64,000 bases of DNA from Clostridiaceae bacterium (GTDB taxonomy: Bacteria; Bacillota; Clostridia; DSM-8532), in contig JAAYNA010000107.1 in assembly GCA_012521105.1 (NCBI GenBank), positions 62,001 through 126,000 on the forward strand, read 5' to 3'. The notes below the pieces were generated by a model, which was not told where the DNA came from, did no database searches, and saw only the letters and a program-made list of their open reading frames with translations. Below, piece by piece: positions 18,222-27,750 of the stretch. Each line of letters opens with the position of its first letter. The first letter of the stretch is position 1. Made by a program: the position numbers and the translations under genes.

Positions 18222-19235
18222 ATGAAAAAAAAATCAGTCAGAAAAAAGATTCATATTATTTCAGGAATTAACATTATACTGCTTATAATACTTATTATAT
18301 GTGGCTCTATATACTTTCAGGGTAATAAAGGTTCAAAGGACAATGATAAGCTTTATGGCAACGAAACAGAAGAAGTTCTGCCAGGTATGGATGATGAAAT
18401 TAACGATATTCCCCATGAACAGGCATCTTACCCTGAAGAGGAACAGCCATCGAAGGATATTGTTTCAAATGAAGAATTAACAGAAAGTCAGGAATTGGCT
18501 TTATATTCTGATTTGCCATATTTTATAGGCGAGAATACAGAAAGATATATTAACTATAAAAAGCAGAATCCTGATTATCCTTACGAAAAAATCATTACAT
18601 ATGTAAACATTGGCCTAGATTGTGAATTTTACGAAAATGTGAATATTATCGATGATGGACATGACATAACTGTTTTAGTAAACAAATATAATAAACTTCC
18701 CGATGATTTTAAACCGGAATTGGTTCAACTGGATTCAGCCATATGTGCTCCCGGCGTTGGACCACAGTATCTTCAAAAACAAGCTTTCGAGGCATTTGTA
18801 AAAATGCATGAGGATGCCAAGAAATTAGGCTTGAATATTACAGCATATGGAACCTACAGAAGCATTGAAACGCAACATTGGATCTGGAATAATGCTGTAA
18901 ACAGCGGCCGTACCATTGAAGATGTAGACAGCCTGAATGCAAGGGGCGGGCATAGTGAACATCATACCGGCTTAGCTGTTGATGTAATAATAAATAATTA
19001 CAGCGTTGAAGAAACTGAAGAATTCCAATGGTACAGTAAGAATGCTCATAAATATGGCTTTATTATTCGGTACCCAAAGGATAAAGAACATATAACCGGA
19101 TATAAATATGAGCCATGGCATTTAAGATATGTAGGCCCCGAAATAGCAAGTGAAATTTATCAAAGCAATATTACCTACGATGAATATTACGTTCAGATTC
19201 TGCAACCAGAAATAAATCTTCAGAATACACAGTAA
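18222..19235 (+). CDS. VanY-type D-alanyl-D-alanine carboxypeptidase (peptidase M15B), membrane-anchored
   Basis: The 337-residue product has one N-terminal helix (about residues 12-32), a low-complexity acidic linker (about 40-85) and a C-terminal M15B domain. The zinc-ligand motif HxxxxxxD is at residues 247-254 ('HHTGLAVD') and the catalytic/ligand ExxH motif EPWH is at 297-300. The domain also has the conserved 'YRSIETQ' and 'ARGGHSEH' blocks. It should trim the terminal D-Ala of peptidoglycan stem peptides outside the membrane. The ATG follows GGGGG. Vancomycin-resistance partners (vanS/R/H/A) are absent, so a housekeeping wall-editing role is more likely. The 250 bases upstream hold no convincing gene. 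Confidence 0.9.
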   Translation: MKKKSVRKKIHIISGINIILLIILIICGSIYFQGNKGSKDNDKLYGNETEEVLPGMDDEINDIPHEQASYPEEEQPSKDIVSNEELTESQELALYSDLPYFIGENTERYINYKKQNPDYPYEKIITYVNIGLDCEFYENVNIIDDGHDITVLVNKYNKLPDDFKPELVQLDSAICAPGVGPQYLQKQAFEAFVKMHEDAKKLGLNITAYGTYRSIETQHWIWNNAVNSGRTIEDVDSLNARGGHSEHHTGLAVDVIINNYSVEETEEFQWYSKNAHKYGFIIRYPKDKEHITGYKYEPWHLRYVGPEIASEIYQSNITYDEYYVQILQPEINLQNTQ

Positions 19236-19242
19236 AATATAG

Positions 19243-19271
19243 TTGACAAAAACCGAAGGGCTTTGTATAAT
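19243..19271 (+). promoter_or_regulatory. Consensus sigma-A promoter for the tRNA genes
   Basis: Perfect TTGACA (19243-19248), 17-base spacer, perfect TATAAT (19266-19271). It lies 31 bases before tRNA-Gly. Confidence 0.93.
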
Positions 19272-19302
19272 ATAAAAGTCGCTTGAGGATAGGCAGAAAA
19301 AT

Positions 19303-19376
<74 letters not shown>

Positions 19377-19379
19377 TTT

Positions 19380-19456
<77 letters not shown>

Positions 19457-19470
19457 TAACCGAACCGATT

Positions 19471-19506
19471 ACCCTTCTTAGCAAAAAAGCTGAGAAGGGT
19501 GTTTTT
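19471..19506 (+). terminator. Terminator of the tRNA unit
   Basis: ACCCTTCT/AGAAGGGT plus an inner AGC/GCT stem (19471-19500), followed by GTTTTT. Confidence 0.9.
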
Positions 19507-19596
19507 ATGTCAGGAAAAAAGGAATCTACAGACCTGTCCGAATACTTGAATTCTATAAAGTTAAGCAAATGGGAAATTAAGAAAAGCTTGGGATAG
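19507..19596 (+). CDS. Possible 29-residue small protein
   Basis: ATG at 19507 opens a 29-codon frame (begins MSGKKESTDLSEYL) that ends in TAG. It is immediately followed by a good terminator. The composition (charged, amphipathic, ending KKSLG) is protein-like. The only ribosome binding site candidate, AAGGGTG, is inside the 3' arm of the preceding terminator, so translation would require read-through. Function unknown and existence uncertain. Confidence 0.35.
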   Translation: MSGKKESTDLSEYLNSIKLSKWEIKKSLG

Positions 19597-19618
19597 CTTC
19601 AAAAGGCTATCTTTTTTT
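19592..19618 (+). terminator. Terminator after the small frame
   Basis: GATAGCTT (19592-19599) pairs with AGGCTATC (19604-19611), including one G-T pair, followed by seven T. Confidence 0.8.
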
Positions 19619-19639
19619 ATGCCAAAATGGGTAGGAACC

Positions 19640-20430
19640 CTAAGTTAACCATAATGTAAATTTAAAGATAAAATTTAAATACTTGCAATATCCTGTAATA
19701 ATATAACAATATGGCTTTATTGGCAGCAGTTGGAAATAACGTTATCAGGGAAGCTGGCAACTTAATGCTGATAAGGCTTTTGATAAAAATATTAAAGATT
19801 ATATTATCTTTATTATTAATTCTGTCAGGTATATCAATTCCTAAGGTAATAACAGATAATCCCGGTAAAGCAACAGCAACTGGTTCCAACCAAGTATTAA
19901 CGAGTGATTCTGACGAAATATCAATGGATAATTCCAAATTACAGAGGGATTAGAGTTTTTGGGCAGAAGTTAAACAACATACCGCCAGATGATGCTTATA
20001 ACCTATACTCTGCTATAGCCGTTATAAACACAACTACCTTTGAAGAAATAAAAACAGAAGACAGATGAAGCAGTTGAGAACAAAAAATGAATTATAGTCA
20101 TGCTCCACGGAATTAACCCGGACAAAGAAATATATGAAATAACTCAGGATTTACCGGAGCAGGTTCTAAAATATGTTTCCGCTTTTGACAAGAAAGATTT
20201 ACTGCCTGTAAATACAAGCGATTCAATATTATTTTCTGAAAAATATATGAAAGTCTTTACAATTAAAGTAACATACATAATGTTTATACATTTTAATACC
20301 TTTATAAGGGGGGTTCCCTCAAGGATTTATTATCCGGACTCACTTTACAAAACAGAGCATGGAATTTTAATAAAAATATTTGCATTGCAAATTGTTCCAT
20401 GATATAATGATTTTGGTTTATTAATTGTGT
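19640..20430 (+). pseudogene. Gene-poor stretch with decayed coding fragments
   Basis: Three short protein-like pieces follow each other in different frames. One (within 19711-19953) has a signal-like segment 'RLLIKILKIILSLLLILSG' and a polar tail. A second (about 19900-20068) contains 'FGQKLNNIPPDDAYNLYSAI'. A third (20100-20402) contains 'KEIYEITQDLPEQVLKYVSA'. None has a ribosome binding site and complete domain. I infer remnants of one or two secreted-protein genes disrupted by frameshifts and stops; I do not recognise the family. Confidence 0.35.
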
Positions 20431-20436
20431 TTTGCA

Positions 20437-20469
20437 GTAAAGAGTGGGTGATTCCCACTCTTTACGTTT
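20437..20469 (+). terminator. Strong hairpin with short T-run
   Basis: Perfect 12-base-pair stem GTAAAGAGTGGG (20437-20448) and CCCACTCTTTAC (20454-20465), with loop TGATT, then GTTTT. It is positioned to isolate the translation cluster from upstream read-through. Confidence 0.75.
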
Positions 20470-20490
20470 TAAATTGGGACTATGGCTTTT

Positions 20491-20572
20491 CTTCTCAAAG
20501 TTTTTACTTGCAAAGTCTTGGGATAACGATATACTTTTAAGTATATCCCGGCTATATATTTGCTTTGAGAAG
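20491..20572 (+). ncRNA. Candidate structured RNA upstream of rimP
   Basis: A 10-base closing stem (CTTCTCAAAG at 20491-20500, CTTTGAGAAG at 20563-20572) encloses a second perfect hairpin, GATATACTT (20528-20536) and AAGTATATC (20539-20547). The nested, perfectly complementary arrangement in a non-coding stretch suggests a folded leader element. I could not match it to a known class. Confidence 0.4.
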
Positions 20573-20622
20573 ATACAACCGGTTACAGCTTTAGTATTTT
20601 TACTATTATGATATATTAATAT

Positions 20623-20659
20623 CTTTGCCTTAGCGTTTTACTTTAGCAAAGGTTTTTTT
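20623..20659 (+). terminator. Terminator-like hairpin before rimP
   Basis: CTTTGC (20623-20628) pairs with GCAAAG (20646-20651), followed by a seven-T run. A second perfect hairpin, GGATTTGAC/GTCAAATCC (20664-20684), follows directly and is itself followed by TTTATC. Together they could form an attenuator for the rimP operon. Confidence 0.6.
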
Positions 20660-20775
20660 ATCCGGATTTGACTTTGTCAAATCCTTTATCATGAAGTATT
20701 GAAAATACATATTGCTACAGCAGACGTTATAGCTTTGAGAATATAGCAAATTTTTTCAAGTGGAGGATTAAGCAA

Positions 20776-21240
20776 ATGGCAAATAATAAAGTATCGGAAA
20801 TAGTAAAAAATATAGCCACGCCTATTACCGACGAGCAGGAACTTGAATTGGTGGATGTTGAATTTGTACGTGAAGGCAAAGATTGGTATCTGAGAGTATA
20901 TATTGATAAAGATGGTGGAGTTACACTGGATGATTGTGAAGCAGTAAGCAGACCTTTAAGCGAGAAGCTTGATGAAATGGATCCGATTCCACAGTCATAT
21001 ATTTTAGAAGTTTCGTCTCCAGGGGTTGAAAGACCTTTTAGGACTAGCAGGGATTTTGAAAAAGCCATAGGTGAAAATGTTAGGGTAAAATTCTATAAAG
21101 CCATGAACGGAAGGAAAACGATAGAAGGCATACTTGAAAAATACGACGGCGAAACAGTTACAATATTGACAGATAATGATGAAAGGGAAATATATCAGCT
21201 AAAAGATATATCAAAAATACACAGAATTATTATGATTTAA
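20776..21240 (+). CDS. rimP: Ribosome maturation factor RimP
   Basis: The 154-residue protein has the RimP two-domain layout: an N-terminal alpha/beta domain with 'ELVDVEFVREGKDWYLRVYIDKDGGVTLDDC' split around residues 25-60, the signature 'YILEVSSPGVERPF' near 75-90, and a C-terminal SH3-like domain. It assists late 30S subunit assembly. The start ATG follows GGAGG. It leads the classical rimP-nusA-ylxR-ylxQ-infB-rbfA operon. Confidence 0.97.
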   Translation: MANNKVSEIVKNIATPITDEQELELVDVEFVREGKDWYLRVYIDKDGGVTLDDCEAVSRPLSEKLDEMDPIPQSYILEVSSPGVERPFRTSRDFEKAIGENVRVKFYKAMNGRKTIEGILEKYDGETVTILTDNDEREIYQLKDISKIHRIIMI

Positions 21241-21300
21241 ATGCAGTGGCAAGCAATTATAAAGGTTTTAAAAAGGTTCATATATAGGGAGGCTTAAGCG

Positions 21301-22494
21301 ATGAGTGCCGAATTAATTCATGCATTGGAACAAATAGAAAAAGAAAAGGGAATTGGTAAAGAAGTCCTTATTGATGCAATTGAAGCTGCTTTAATAACTG
21401 CATACAGGCGGAATTTCGGTTCAGCGATGAATGTAGAAGTCTATATCGACAGGCTTACGGGGGATGTCCGCGTTTTTGCCCTGAAAAATATTGTTGAGAA
21501 AGTAAAGGACCCTTCAACCGAGCTTTCGTTGGAACAAGCCAAACAGTTTGGTGCAGAATTTGAAGTTGGTGATATTGTAGAAGTTGAAGTTACACCACGT
21601 AAATTTGGCAGAATAGCTGCTCAGACTGCAAAACAGGTTGTTATGCAGCGTATCCGTGAAGCAGAACGCGGAATCATTTATGAAGAGTTTTCAAACAAGG
21701 AAGAGGATATTGTATCCGGTGTAATTACCCGGTTTGAACGAAAAAATGTTATTGTTGATTTAGGGCGTGCAGAAGCAATCCTTCCACCTAGTGAACAAAT
21801 TCCAGGCGAGGTATATAATATTCACGACAGAATTAAGGCATATGTCATTAACGTTAAAAAAACAAACAAGAATCCGCAAATTTTTATATCAAGGACTCAT
21901 CCTGGCCTTGTAAAAAGACTGTTAGAGCTTGAGGTCCCTGAAATTCATGACGGTACTGTGGAAATTAAAACAATAGCTCGTGAACCGGGCTCCAGAACTA
22001 AAATTGCGATATTCTCAAAAAATGAAAATGTAGATCCGGTAGGTGCCTGTGTTGGTCAGAAAGGTGGACGCATTCGGGCTATTGTAGAAGAATTAAGAGG
22101 CGAAATGATAGATGTAATAAAATGGAGCAGTAATCCCGAAGAGTACATTGCCAGTAGTTTAAGTCCTGCAAAAGTAATTCGTGTTGATACAGATGAAGAA
22201 AATAAGGTGGCAAGGGTTATTGTTCCAGACTTCCAGCTTTCTCTTGCAATTGGCAAAGAAGGCCAAAACGCAAGGCTGGCAGCAAAGCTTACAGGCTGGA
22301 AAATAGATATAAAGAGCGAATCCCAGTTAAGGGCTCATATAGAACAGCAACTATTGAACTATAATCCAGATGAATCCGAAACAGGCAGCGATGAAATTGA
22401 GTTTGAACCCGAAAGTCTTTTTATTGTCAATACGGATTTTAACACAGAAGAGGATGAACCCGAAAACATTGAAAATGTAAACAATGAAAACTGA
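21301..22494 (+). CDS. nusA: Transcription termination/antitermination factor NusA
   Basis: The 397-residue protein has the Firmicute NusA order. An N-terminal RNA-polymerase-binding domain spans about 1-125, an S1 domain about 133-200 ('EEDIVSGVITRFERKNVIVDLG'), and KH1 and KH2 follow to about 345 with the 'GACVGQKGGRIRAIVEEL' and 'SLAIGKEGQNARLAAKLTGWK' GxxG motifs. The C-terminal acidic repeats of proteobacterial NusA are absent; instead there is a short acidic tail of about 50 residues. It modulates pausing and termination, which matters for the hairpin-rich leaders in this window. The ATG follows GGGAGG. Confidence 0.97.
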   Translation: MSAELIHALEQIEKEKGIGKEVLIDAIEAALITAYRRNFGSAMNVEVYIDRLTGDVRVFALKNIVEKVKDPSTELSLEQAKQFGAEFEVGDIVEVEVTPRKFGRIAAQTAKQVVMQRIREAERGIIYEEFSNKEEDIVSGVITRFERKNVIVDLGRAEAILPPSEQIPGEVYNIHDRIKAYVINVKKTNKNPQIFISRTHPGLVKRLLELEVPEIHDGTVEIKTIAREPGSRTKIAIFSKNENVDPVGACVGQKGGRIRAIVEELRGEMIDVIKWSSNPEEYIASSLSPAKVIRVDTDEENKVARVIVPDFQLSLAIGKEGQNARLAAKLTGWKIDIKSESQLRAHIEQQLLNYNPDESETGSDEIEFEPESLFIVNTDFNTEEDEPENIENVNNEN

Positions 22495-22546
22495 TTATAT
22501 ATTTAAAATGGGTAGAATATGGTCTTAAAGGCAGGTGACAAGACCG

Positions 22547-22813
22547 ATGAAGCGAAAGAAGATTCCTATGAGGCGGTGTGTGGCATGTCATCAGATGAAG
22601 GATAAAAGGGAACTGATTCGTGTGGTAAAGAGCCCCGAGGGCGGAGTATTCATAGACCCAACAGGAAAGAAGAATGGCCGTGGTGCCTATCTGTGCAAAG
22701 ATCCGGCCTGCTTTGCCAGAGTACGCAGCTCAAAATTACTGAACAGGGAATTTAAAACCGAGATTCCTGCTGAAATATATGAGCAGTTAGAAGAACAATA
22801 TGGAGGGGAATAG
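22547..22813 (+). CDS. ylxR: YlxR-family RNA-binding protein (RnpM)
   Basis: An 88-residue basic protein with the YlxR signature 'RRCVACHQMKDKRELIRVV' and 'GRGAYLC'. In other Firmicutes YlxR (RnpM) binds and modulates RNase P. I prefer the ATG at 22547, which sits downstream of AGGTG; an in-frame GTG at 22535 overlaps that site. Its stop overlaps the start of ylxQ by one base, implying translational coupling. Confidence 0.93.
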   Translation: MKRKKIPMRRCVACHQMKDKRELIRVVKSPEGGVFIDPTGKKNGRGAYLCKDPACFARVRSSKLLNREFKTEIPAEIYEQLEEQYGGE

Positions 22814-23139
22814 TGACAGATAATGTCTATAATTTTATAAGTCTTGCCATGAAAGCCGGTAAAGTGGTTTCTGGTGAACAAGGCTGCGAAAAAATAATAA
22901 AAAGCGGTAAAGCTTCATTGGTTATTATCTCAGAGGATGCTTCCTCAAATACCAATAAGAAGTTTAAGGATGCCTGTTTGTATAACCGGATTCCTTTATA
23001 TACTTTTGGAGAAAAAGACAAACTAGGCATGTGTCTTGGAAAGGGCGTGCGTTCAGTTATTGCAATTACAGATGAAAATTTTTCCAGCAACTTAGTCAAA
23101 TTAATAACAGAAACTAAAAAAAACACGGGGGTGGGCTGA
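22813..23139 (+). CDS. ylxQ: L7Ae-like ribosomal protein YlxQ
   Basis: A 108-residue protein of the L7Ae/L30e/S12e kink-turn-binding family, with the typical 'AMKAGKVVSGEQGCEKIIKSGKA' and 'IISEDASSNTNKKF' blocks. It probably binds K-turn RNA in ribosomes or RNase P. It starts with GTG at 22813 after GGAGGGG. It abuts infB, whose TTG start follows its stop codon without a gap. Confidence 0.93.
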   Translation: MTDNVYNFISLAMKAGKVVSGEQGCEKIIKSGKASLVIISEDASSNTNKKFKDACLYNRIPLYTFGEKDKLGMCLGKGVRSVIAITDENFSSNLVKLITETKKNTGVG

Positions 23140-26100
23140 TTGAGTAAAAGAGTATTTGAACTGGCCAAGGAATTGAATACTACCAGCAAAAGGTTAATGG
23201 AGAAAATGGAAGAAATCAATATAAAGGTAAAAAGTCATATGAGTTTGCTGGATGATGATCAACTTGACCGGTTATATAAGCATATAGGAGTAGTAAACAG
23301 AAACCTTATTTCTGGTACTGATGAAGGGAGTAGTGCCAATCAGCCAGAACAACCGAAAAACCAGCTTGTTCGGAAATCCATACCAAGAATCATCAGAAAA
23401 ACCGAGATTATTATTCATGACGATGATGATGTCAATGACATAAACAAGGATAAGCAGAAGAAAAAAGGCAAGAGGGGCTATGTTCGTACATCGACAAGTA
23501 CTGACGGACTAATGGCTGGATTGCAGCGTGAACATGATGACTTAATTAGCTCAATACGAAAGCATAAATCTGAACAGGATGAGAAAAAAGAAGTTGCCTC
23601 AAAAGGGGGTACTGAAGAAAAGACCGTTGAAGAACCAAAAACTGTACAGACCACAACCGATGATGGTATAGAGGATATTGGTCAAAGAAGTGAAAGAATA
23701 AGACGACCTGTGGATAGTATATTAAGTATTAAGAAGGTTTCGTCAAGGAAGGAATGGGAGAAGCGCAAAGCTGATGATTCCGATAAGACCGAAGATGAAG
23801 TTGTTGAAGCTGGCGATGAACAGAAAGAGGTTAAACAAAAGGCTGAAACAATTGCAAAAACTGACGATGTAACAAAAGCCGAAGTTTTACAGGCTGAGAA
23901 AGATAATAATTTGGATAGCAATCAAAAGGAGACAGTTTCTGCGGGGGCAGATCAAAAAGAGGGGCATATGCAAGTTGATACTCAAAAAATAGATACAGAA
24001 CAATTAAGTAAGGAAAAAACTAAAGTTAAAGAGCAAAAACCCATAGAAGAACAAGCTTTTGTATCTTCAAAGGAAGAAAAGAAAACAGAACAAAGTGACA
24101 GCATCAGTGAAGCTGCAGAAAAAACTGATAAAGAAAAGAAAATAGACCCTGTTCAAAATGCCGAAAAGGATATCTCCAAAGGACAGGATAAATCAAAGAG
24201 TAAAAAACAGCAGAAACGCACTGACAGCGCTGCTCAGGACAGCAGGCAAAGCCGCGGCAGGGACAAAAATGTAAGGCATGACAATATTGACAGGCAAAAA
24301 TCAGCAAACAAGCCACTTGTTATACCAAAGGCCACCCTTGCACCCGGTCAGGTTGAAGAAAAGAATAATTTGCGGGGCGAAAGGCGTTCTGCTACTGTCC
24401 GGGATTTGGAAAAGGGAATTAAGCGGGAAGCCAAAAAAGAGCAGCCAAAGAAAGATATTAAAGCAGTTCTCAGTGGCGGTATTAAAGGTAAAACAAAATA
24501 TAAGAAACACTTACATGTTGGGCATACTGCAAATGTGTCTGACATGTATTCCGACGATTTTATATTGGATGAATTCTATGAAGAAAAGGTTAAACTGAAA
24601 AAGGATAAAGCCAAAAAGAAGGAAAAATATATTCCTCCAAAAGCAGTGCTTACCGAAATTACAATACCCGAGACCATTACCGTTAAAAACCTTGCCGAGG
24701 CTTTAAAGAAAACGGTAGCCGAAGTAATAAAGAAGTTAATGAGTCTGGGTGTTATTGCTACAATGAATCAGGAGCTTGACTTTGATACCGCTGCGATAGT
24801 TGGGGAGGAGTTTGGTATAAAGGTCAATAAAGAAGTTGTAGTCAGTGAAGAAGATATTTTATTCGACGAAGAAGAAGATAATGAGGAAGATCTTGTGGAA
24901 AGAGCACCTGTAGTTGTGGTAATGGGTCATGTTGACCATGGAAAAACATCGCTGCTTGATGCGATTAGGAATACTAATGTTGCAAGCAGAGAGGCCGGCG
25001 GAATTACACAGCACATTGGAGCTTACAAGGTTAATGTGGGTGGAAGGAGCATAACTTTCCTGGATACACCAGGACATGAGGCCTTTACCTCTATGAGAGC
25101 CCGCGGCGCACAGGTAACAGATATTGCCATTCTGGTTGTTGCAGCTGATGATGGAGTAATGCCACAGACAATTGAAGCAATTAACCATGCAAAAGCTGCA
25201 AATGTAAGTGTAGTTGTTGCAATAAACAAAATGGATAAAGGCGATGCTAACCCCGACAGGGTAAAACAGCAGCTTGCAGAACATGGTTTGTTGATAGAAG
25301 AATGGGGCGGGGATGTTATTGCTGTACCCGTTTCTGCAAAAACGGGCGAAAATATTGACGAGCTGCTTGAAATGGTGCTTTTAACGGCAGATATGCTTGA
25401 ACTTAAGGGAAATCCAAACAAACAGGCTAAGGGTATTGTTATTGAAGCAAAATTAGATAAAGGGCGAGGCCCGGTTGCTACCATCCTTGTACAAAGAGGT
25501 ACTTTGCGTACAGGAGATGCTGTTATATCTGGTACGGCTTTTGGCCATGTCCGTGCGATGACCGACGAACATGGGAACAGGGTGGAAGCAGCAGGTCCTT
25601 CAACACCTGTTGAGATAATTGGGCTTGATGAAGTCCCGGAAGCAGGGGAGCTTCTATATGCCGTTTCGGACGAGAAGGTTGCAAAGCAGCTTGTTGAAAA
25701 GCGCAGAGCCGAACAGCGCGAAAAAGCAATAGGTGCTGCTAAACCGGTGGTCTCCCTTGATGATTTGTTTAGCAGAATTCAACAGGGTGAAGTTAAAGAG
25801 CTCAATCTTATAATAAAGGCCGATGTGCAGGGTTCTGTTGAAGCAGTAAAACAATCGGTTGAGAAGTTAAGTAACGAAGAGGTAAAAGTTCAGGTTATAC
25901 ACGGGGGCGTGGGCTCTGTTAATGAAGCCGATGTTACTCTGGCCAGTGTTTCAAATGCCATTATTATTGGATTTAATGTCAGACCGCCACAGAATGTTAT
26001 TGATGCTGCACAGGATGCCGGTGTTGATATCCGCCTGTATAGAGTAATTTACAATGCTTTGGAGGATATTGAAAAGGCAATGAAAGGTCTTTTGGATCCG

Positions 26101-26403
26101 GAGTTTAAAGAAGTTGTTGATGGTCATGTAGAAATTCGAAAGATCTTTAAGGCATCAAGTGTTGGTACAATTGGCGGTGGGTATGTAACAGATGGTAAGA
26201 TAAACCGTAATTCAGATGTAAGAGTTGTACGTGACGGAATTGTTGTTTATGAAGGCAAACTGGCCTCACTAAAGAGGTTTAAGGATGATGTCCGTGAGGT
26301 ATCCCAGGGATATGAATGCGGTCTGTTAATTGAAAAGTTTAATGATATTAAAGAGGGAGATGTTATAGAAGCCTTCAGAATGGTTGAAATAGAAAGGACA
26401 TAA
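23140..26403 (+). CDS. infB: Translation initiation factor IF-2
   Basis: The product is long, 1087 residues. It starts with TTG directly after the ylxQ stop. An N-terminal IF2_N helical domain spans about residues 1-50. A very long charged Lys/Glu-rich linker (about 85-440) is probably disordered. A second IF2_N module lies near 505-570. The GTPase domain has G1 'GHVDHGKTS' near residue 595, 'DTPGHEAF' near 641 and 'NKMD' near 695. Beta-barrel domains and the C-terminal fMet-tRNA-binding domain complete it. It delivers initiator tRNA to the 30S subunit. Most Firmicute IF-2s are 700-1000 residues, so the linker is at the long end. Confidence 0.98.
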   Translation: MSKRVFELAKELNTTSKRLMEKMEEINIKVKSHMSLLDDDQLDRLYKHIGVVNRNLISGTDEGSSANQPEQPKNQLVRKSIPRIIRKTEIIIHDDDDVNDINKDKQKKKGKRGYVRTSTSTDGLMAGLQREHDDLISSIRKHKSEQDEKKEVASKGGTEEKTVEEPKTVQTTTDDGIEDIGQRSERIRRPVDSILSIKKVSSRKEWEKRKADDSDKTEDEVVEAGDEQKEVKQKAETIAKTDDVTKAEVLQAEKDNNLDSNQKETVSAGADQKEGHMQVDTQKIDTEQLSKEKTKVKEQKPIEEQAFVSSKEEKKTEQSDSISEAAEKTDKEKKIDPVQNAEKDISKGQDKSKSKKQQKRTDSAAQDSRQSRGRDKNVRHDNIDRQKSANKPLVIPKATLAPGQVEEKNNLRGERRSATVRDLEKGIKREAKKEQPKKDIKAVLSGGIKGKTKYKKHLHVGHTANVSDMYSDDFILDEFYEEKVKLKKDKAKKKEKYIPPKAVLTEITIPETITVKNLAEALKKTVAEVIKKLMSLGVIATMNQELDFDTAAIVGEEFGIKVNKEVVVSEEDILFDEEEDNEEDLVERAPVVVVMGHVDHGKTSLLDAIRNTNVASREAGGITQHIGAYKVNVGGRSITFLDTPGHEAFTSMRARGAQVTDIAILVVAADDGVMPQTIEAINHAKAANVSVVVAINKMDKGDANPDRVKQQLAEHGLLIEEWGGDVIAVPVSAKTGENIDELLEMVLLTADMLELKGNPNKQAKGIVIEAKLDKGRGPVATILVQRGTLRTGDAVISGTAFGHVRAMTDEHGNRVEAAGPSTPVEIIGLDEVPEAGELLYAVSDEKVAKQLVEKRRAEQREKAIGAAKPVVSLDDLFSRIQQGEVKELNLIIKADVQGSVEAVKQSVEKLSNEEVKVQVIHGGVGSVNEADVTLASVSNAIIIGFNVRPPQNVIDAAQDAGVDIRLYRVIYNALEDIEKAMKGLLDPEFKEVVDGHVEIRKIFKASSVGTIGGGYVTDGKINRNSDVRVVRDGIVVYEGKLASLKRFKDDVREVSQGYECGLLIEKFNDIKEGDVIEAFRMVEIERT

Positions 26404-26441
26404 TTTGTAGTTGTAATTCTTTGGCGAAAGATGGTGAGAAA

Positions 26442-26801
26442 ATGGAAAGAACAGACAGAATAGCCGGTGAAATTCAAAAGGAAATATCTGATATAATTCG
26501 AAACAGTATAAAGGATCCAAGAATTCCACAAATGGTTTCGGTAACTGGGGTAAAAGTTACAAAGGATCTGCGTTATGCAAAAGTTTATATCAGTATTTAT
26601 GGCAGCGATGAAGAAAAAAAGAATGCAATGACTGCTCTAAAAGGTGCTGCAGGGTTTGTAAGACGTGAAATAGGACAAAGAATACAACTTAGATACACGC
26701 CGGAAATAATTTTTGAAGCTGATGATTCCATTGAACGTGGAATGCATATAAGTAAGCTTATTGAAGAAACGCTGCATTCTGATAAAGAACGAAGGGATTG
26801 A
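26442..26801 (+). CDS. rbfA: Ribosome-binding factor A
   Basis: A 119-residue KH-fold protein that helps mature the 5' end of 16S rRNA. Visible are 'RIAGEIQKEISDII', 'VSVTGVKVTKDLRYAKVYI' and 'RTPEI'-like 'YTPEIIFEADDSIERGMHI' family motifs. I chose the ATG at 26442, preceded by GGTGAG; an upstream in-frame TTG at 26421 is less likely. nrnA starts four bases after the stop. Confidence 0.95.
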   Translation: MERTDRIAGEIQKEISDIIRNSIKDPRIPQMVSVTGVKVTKDLRYAKVYISIYGSDEEKKNAMTALKGAAGFVRREIGQRIQLRYTPEIIFEADDSIERGMHISKLIEETLHSDKERRD

Positions 26802-26805
26802 GATT

Positions 26806-27750
26806 TTGAAGGATTTAATTGACCTTATTCATAATGCAAATTCAATAGCTATTGTTACTCATACATCAGCAGACGGCGACGCTTTGGGTTCTTCCTTTGG
26901 CCTTGCCTTTGCTTTGGATGCTTTGGATAAAAAAGTATCTGTTTTCCTGGAAGAACCCGTACCAAAAATGCTTAGCTTTTTGCCCGGCCAGCACTTTATT
27001 TCCGAATATAGAGGCGAGAGATATGATTTATGTATGTGTTTAGACACCAGTGACATGAAAAGGCTTGGAAAATGCGCTGATATTTATTCCAGTGCGAATA
27101 AAAAAATTACAATAGATCATCATACTACAAACAATATGCAGGCAGACGGGCTATGGATCGATGAAAGAGCTTCAGCAACAGGTGAAATGATATATAAATT
27201 GGTAAAGGCTTTAAATGTAGATATAACCCGTGAAATTGCCATAAACCTGTACACTGCAATAATTACCGATACGGGTGGTTTCAGGTACAGCAATACTACT
27301 CCTGAAAGCCATATTATTACAGCAGATTTACTGTCTAAAGATATACCTTTTGCAGACATTGTAAAAAAGGTTTTTGATACCGTATCGTACTCTAAAATGT
27401 TTTTACTGAAAAAAACATTACAGAATCTGGCTTTGTATTTCGATGGAAAGGTTGCTGTTTCCTACCTTTTATATGAGGATATAAAAACCGCAGATGCCCA
27501 AACCGATGACTTTGAAGGTCTGGTAAACGTAGGTCGCAATCTTGAGGGTGTCGAAGTTTCGCTATTCCTGAGGGAAGAGCAGTCAGGTGTTTTTAAGGGT
27601 AGTCTCAGAGCAAATGAATACGTTGATGTGGCACAGATAGCCTCAATTTTTTCAGGAGGGGGTCATAAAAGGGCGGCGGGATTTTCTGTTGAAGGCGGGC
27701 TTGACGAGTCTGTTGGAAAAATTTTGGCAGAGATAGAAAAGGTGCTGTAG
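26806..27750 (+). CDS. nrnA: DHH-family oligoribonuclease / pAp phosphatase NrnA
   Basis: A 314-residue protein with the DHH phosphoesterase motifs 'SADGDALGSS' near residue 25-35, 'LDTSD' near 80 and 'IDHHTTN' near 104-110. The C-terminal DHHA1 motif 'GGGHKRAAGF' is near residue 285. NrnA degrades 2-5-mer RNAs (and pGpG) and dephosphorylates 3'-phosphoadenosine phosphate. The annotated frame opens earlier, inside rbfA, but TTG at 26806 behind AAGGGA gives the natural N-terminus. The truB ATG follows its stop with no gap. Confidence 0.93.
   Translation: MKDLIDLIHNANSIAIVTHTSADGDALGSSFGLAFALDALDKKVSVFLEEPVPKMLSFLPGQHFISEYRGERYDLCMCLDTSDMKRLGKCADIYSSANKKITIDHHTTNNMQADGLWIDERASATGEMIYKLVKALNVDITREIAINLYTAIITDTGGFRYSNTTPESHIITADLLSKDIPFADIVKKVFDTVSYSKMFLLKKTLQNLALYFDGKVAVSYLLYEDIKTADAQTDDFEGLVNVGRNLEGVEVSLFLREEQSGVFKGSLRANEYVDVAQIASIFSGGGHKRAAGFSVEGGLDESVGKILAEIEKVL

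Noticed and set aside
17983-18225. 80-codon open frame between leuA and the VanY-type gene
   Set aside because: No ribosome binding site, no domain, starts within a few bases of the leuA terminator and overlaps the next gene's ribosome binding site.
18222-19235. Vancomycin-resistance gene
   Set aside because: The VanY-type fold alone is common in clostridia; vanS, vanR, vanH, vanA or vanX are not nearby.
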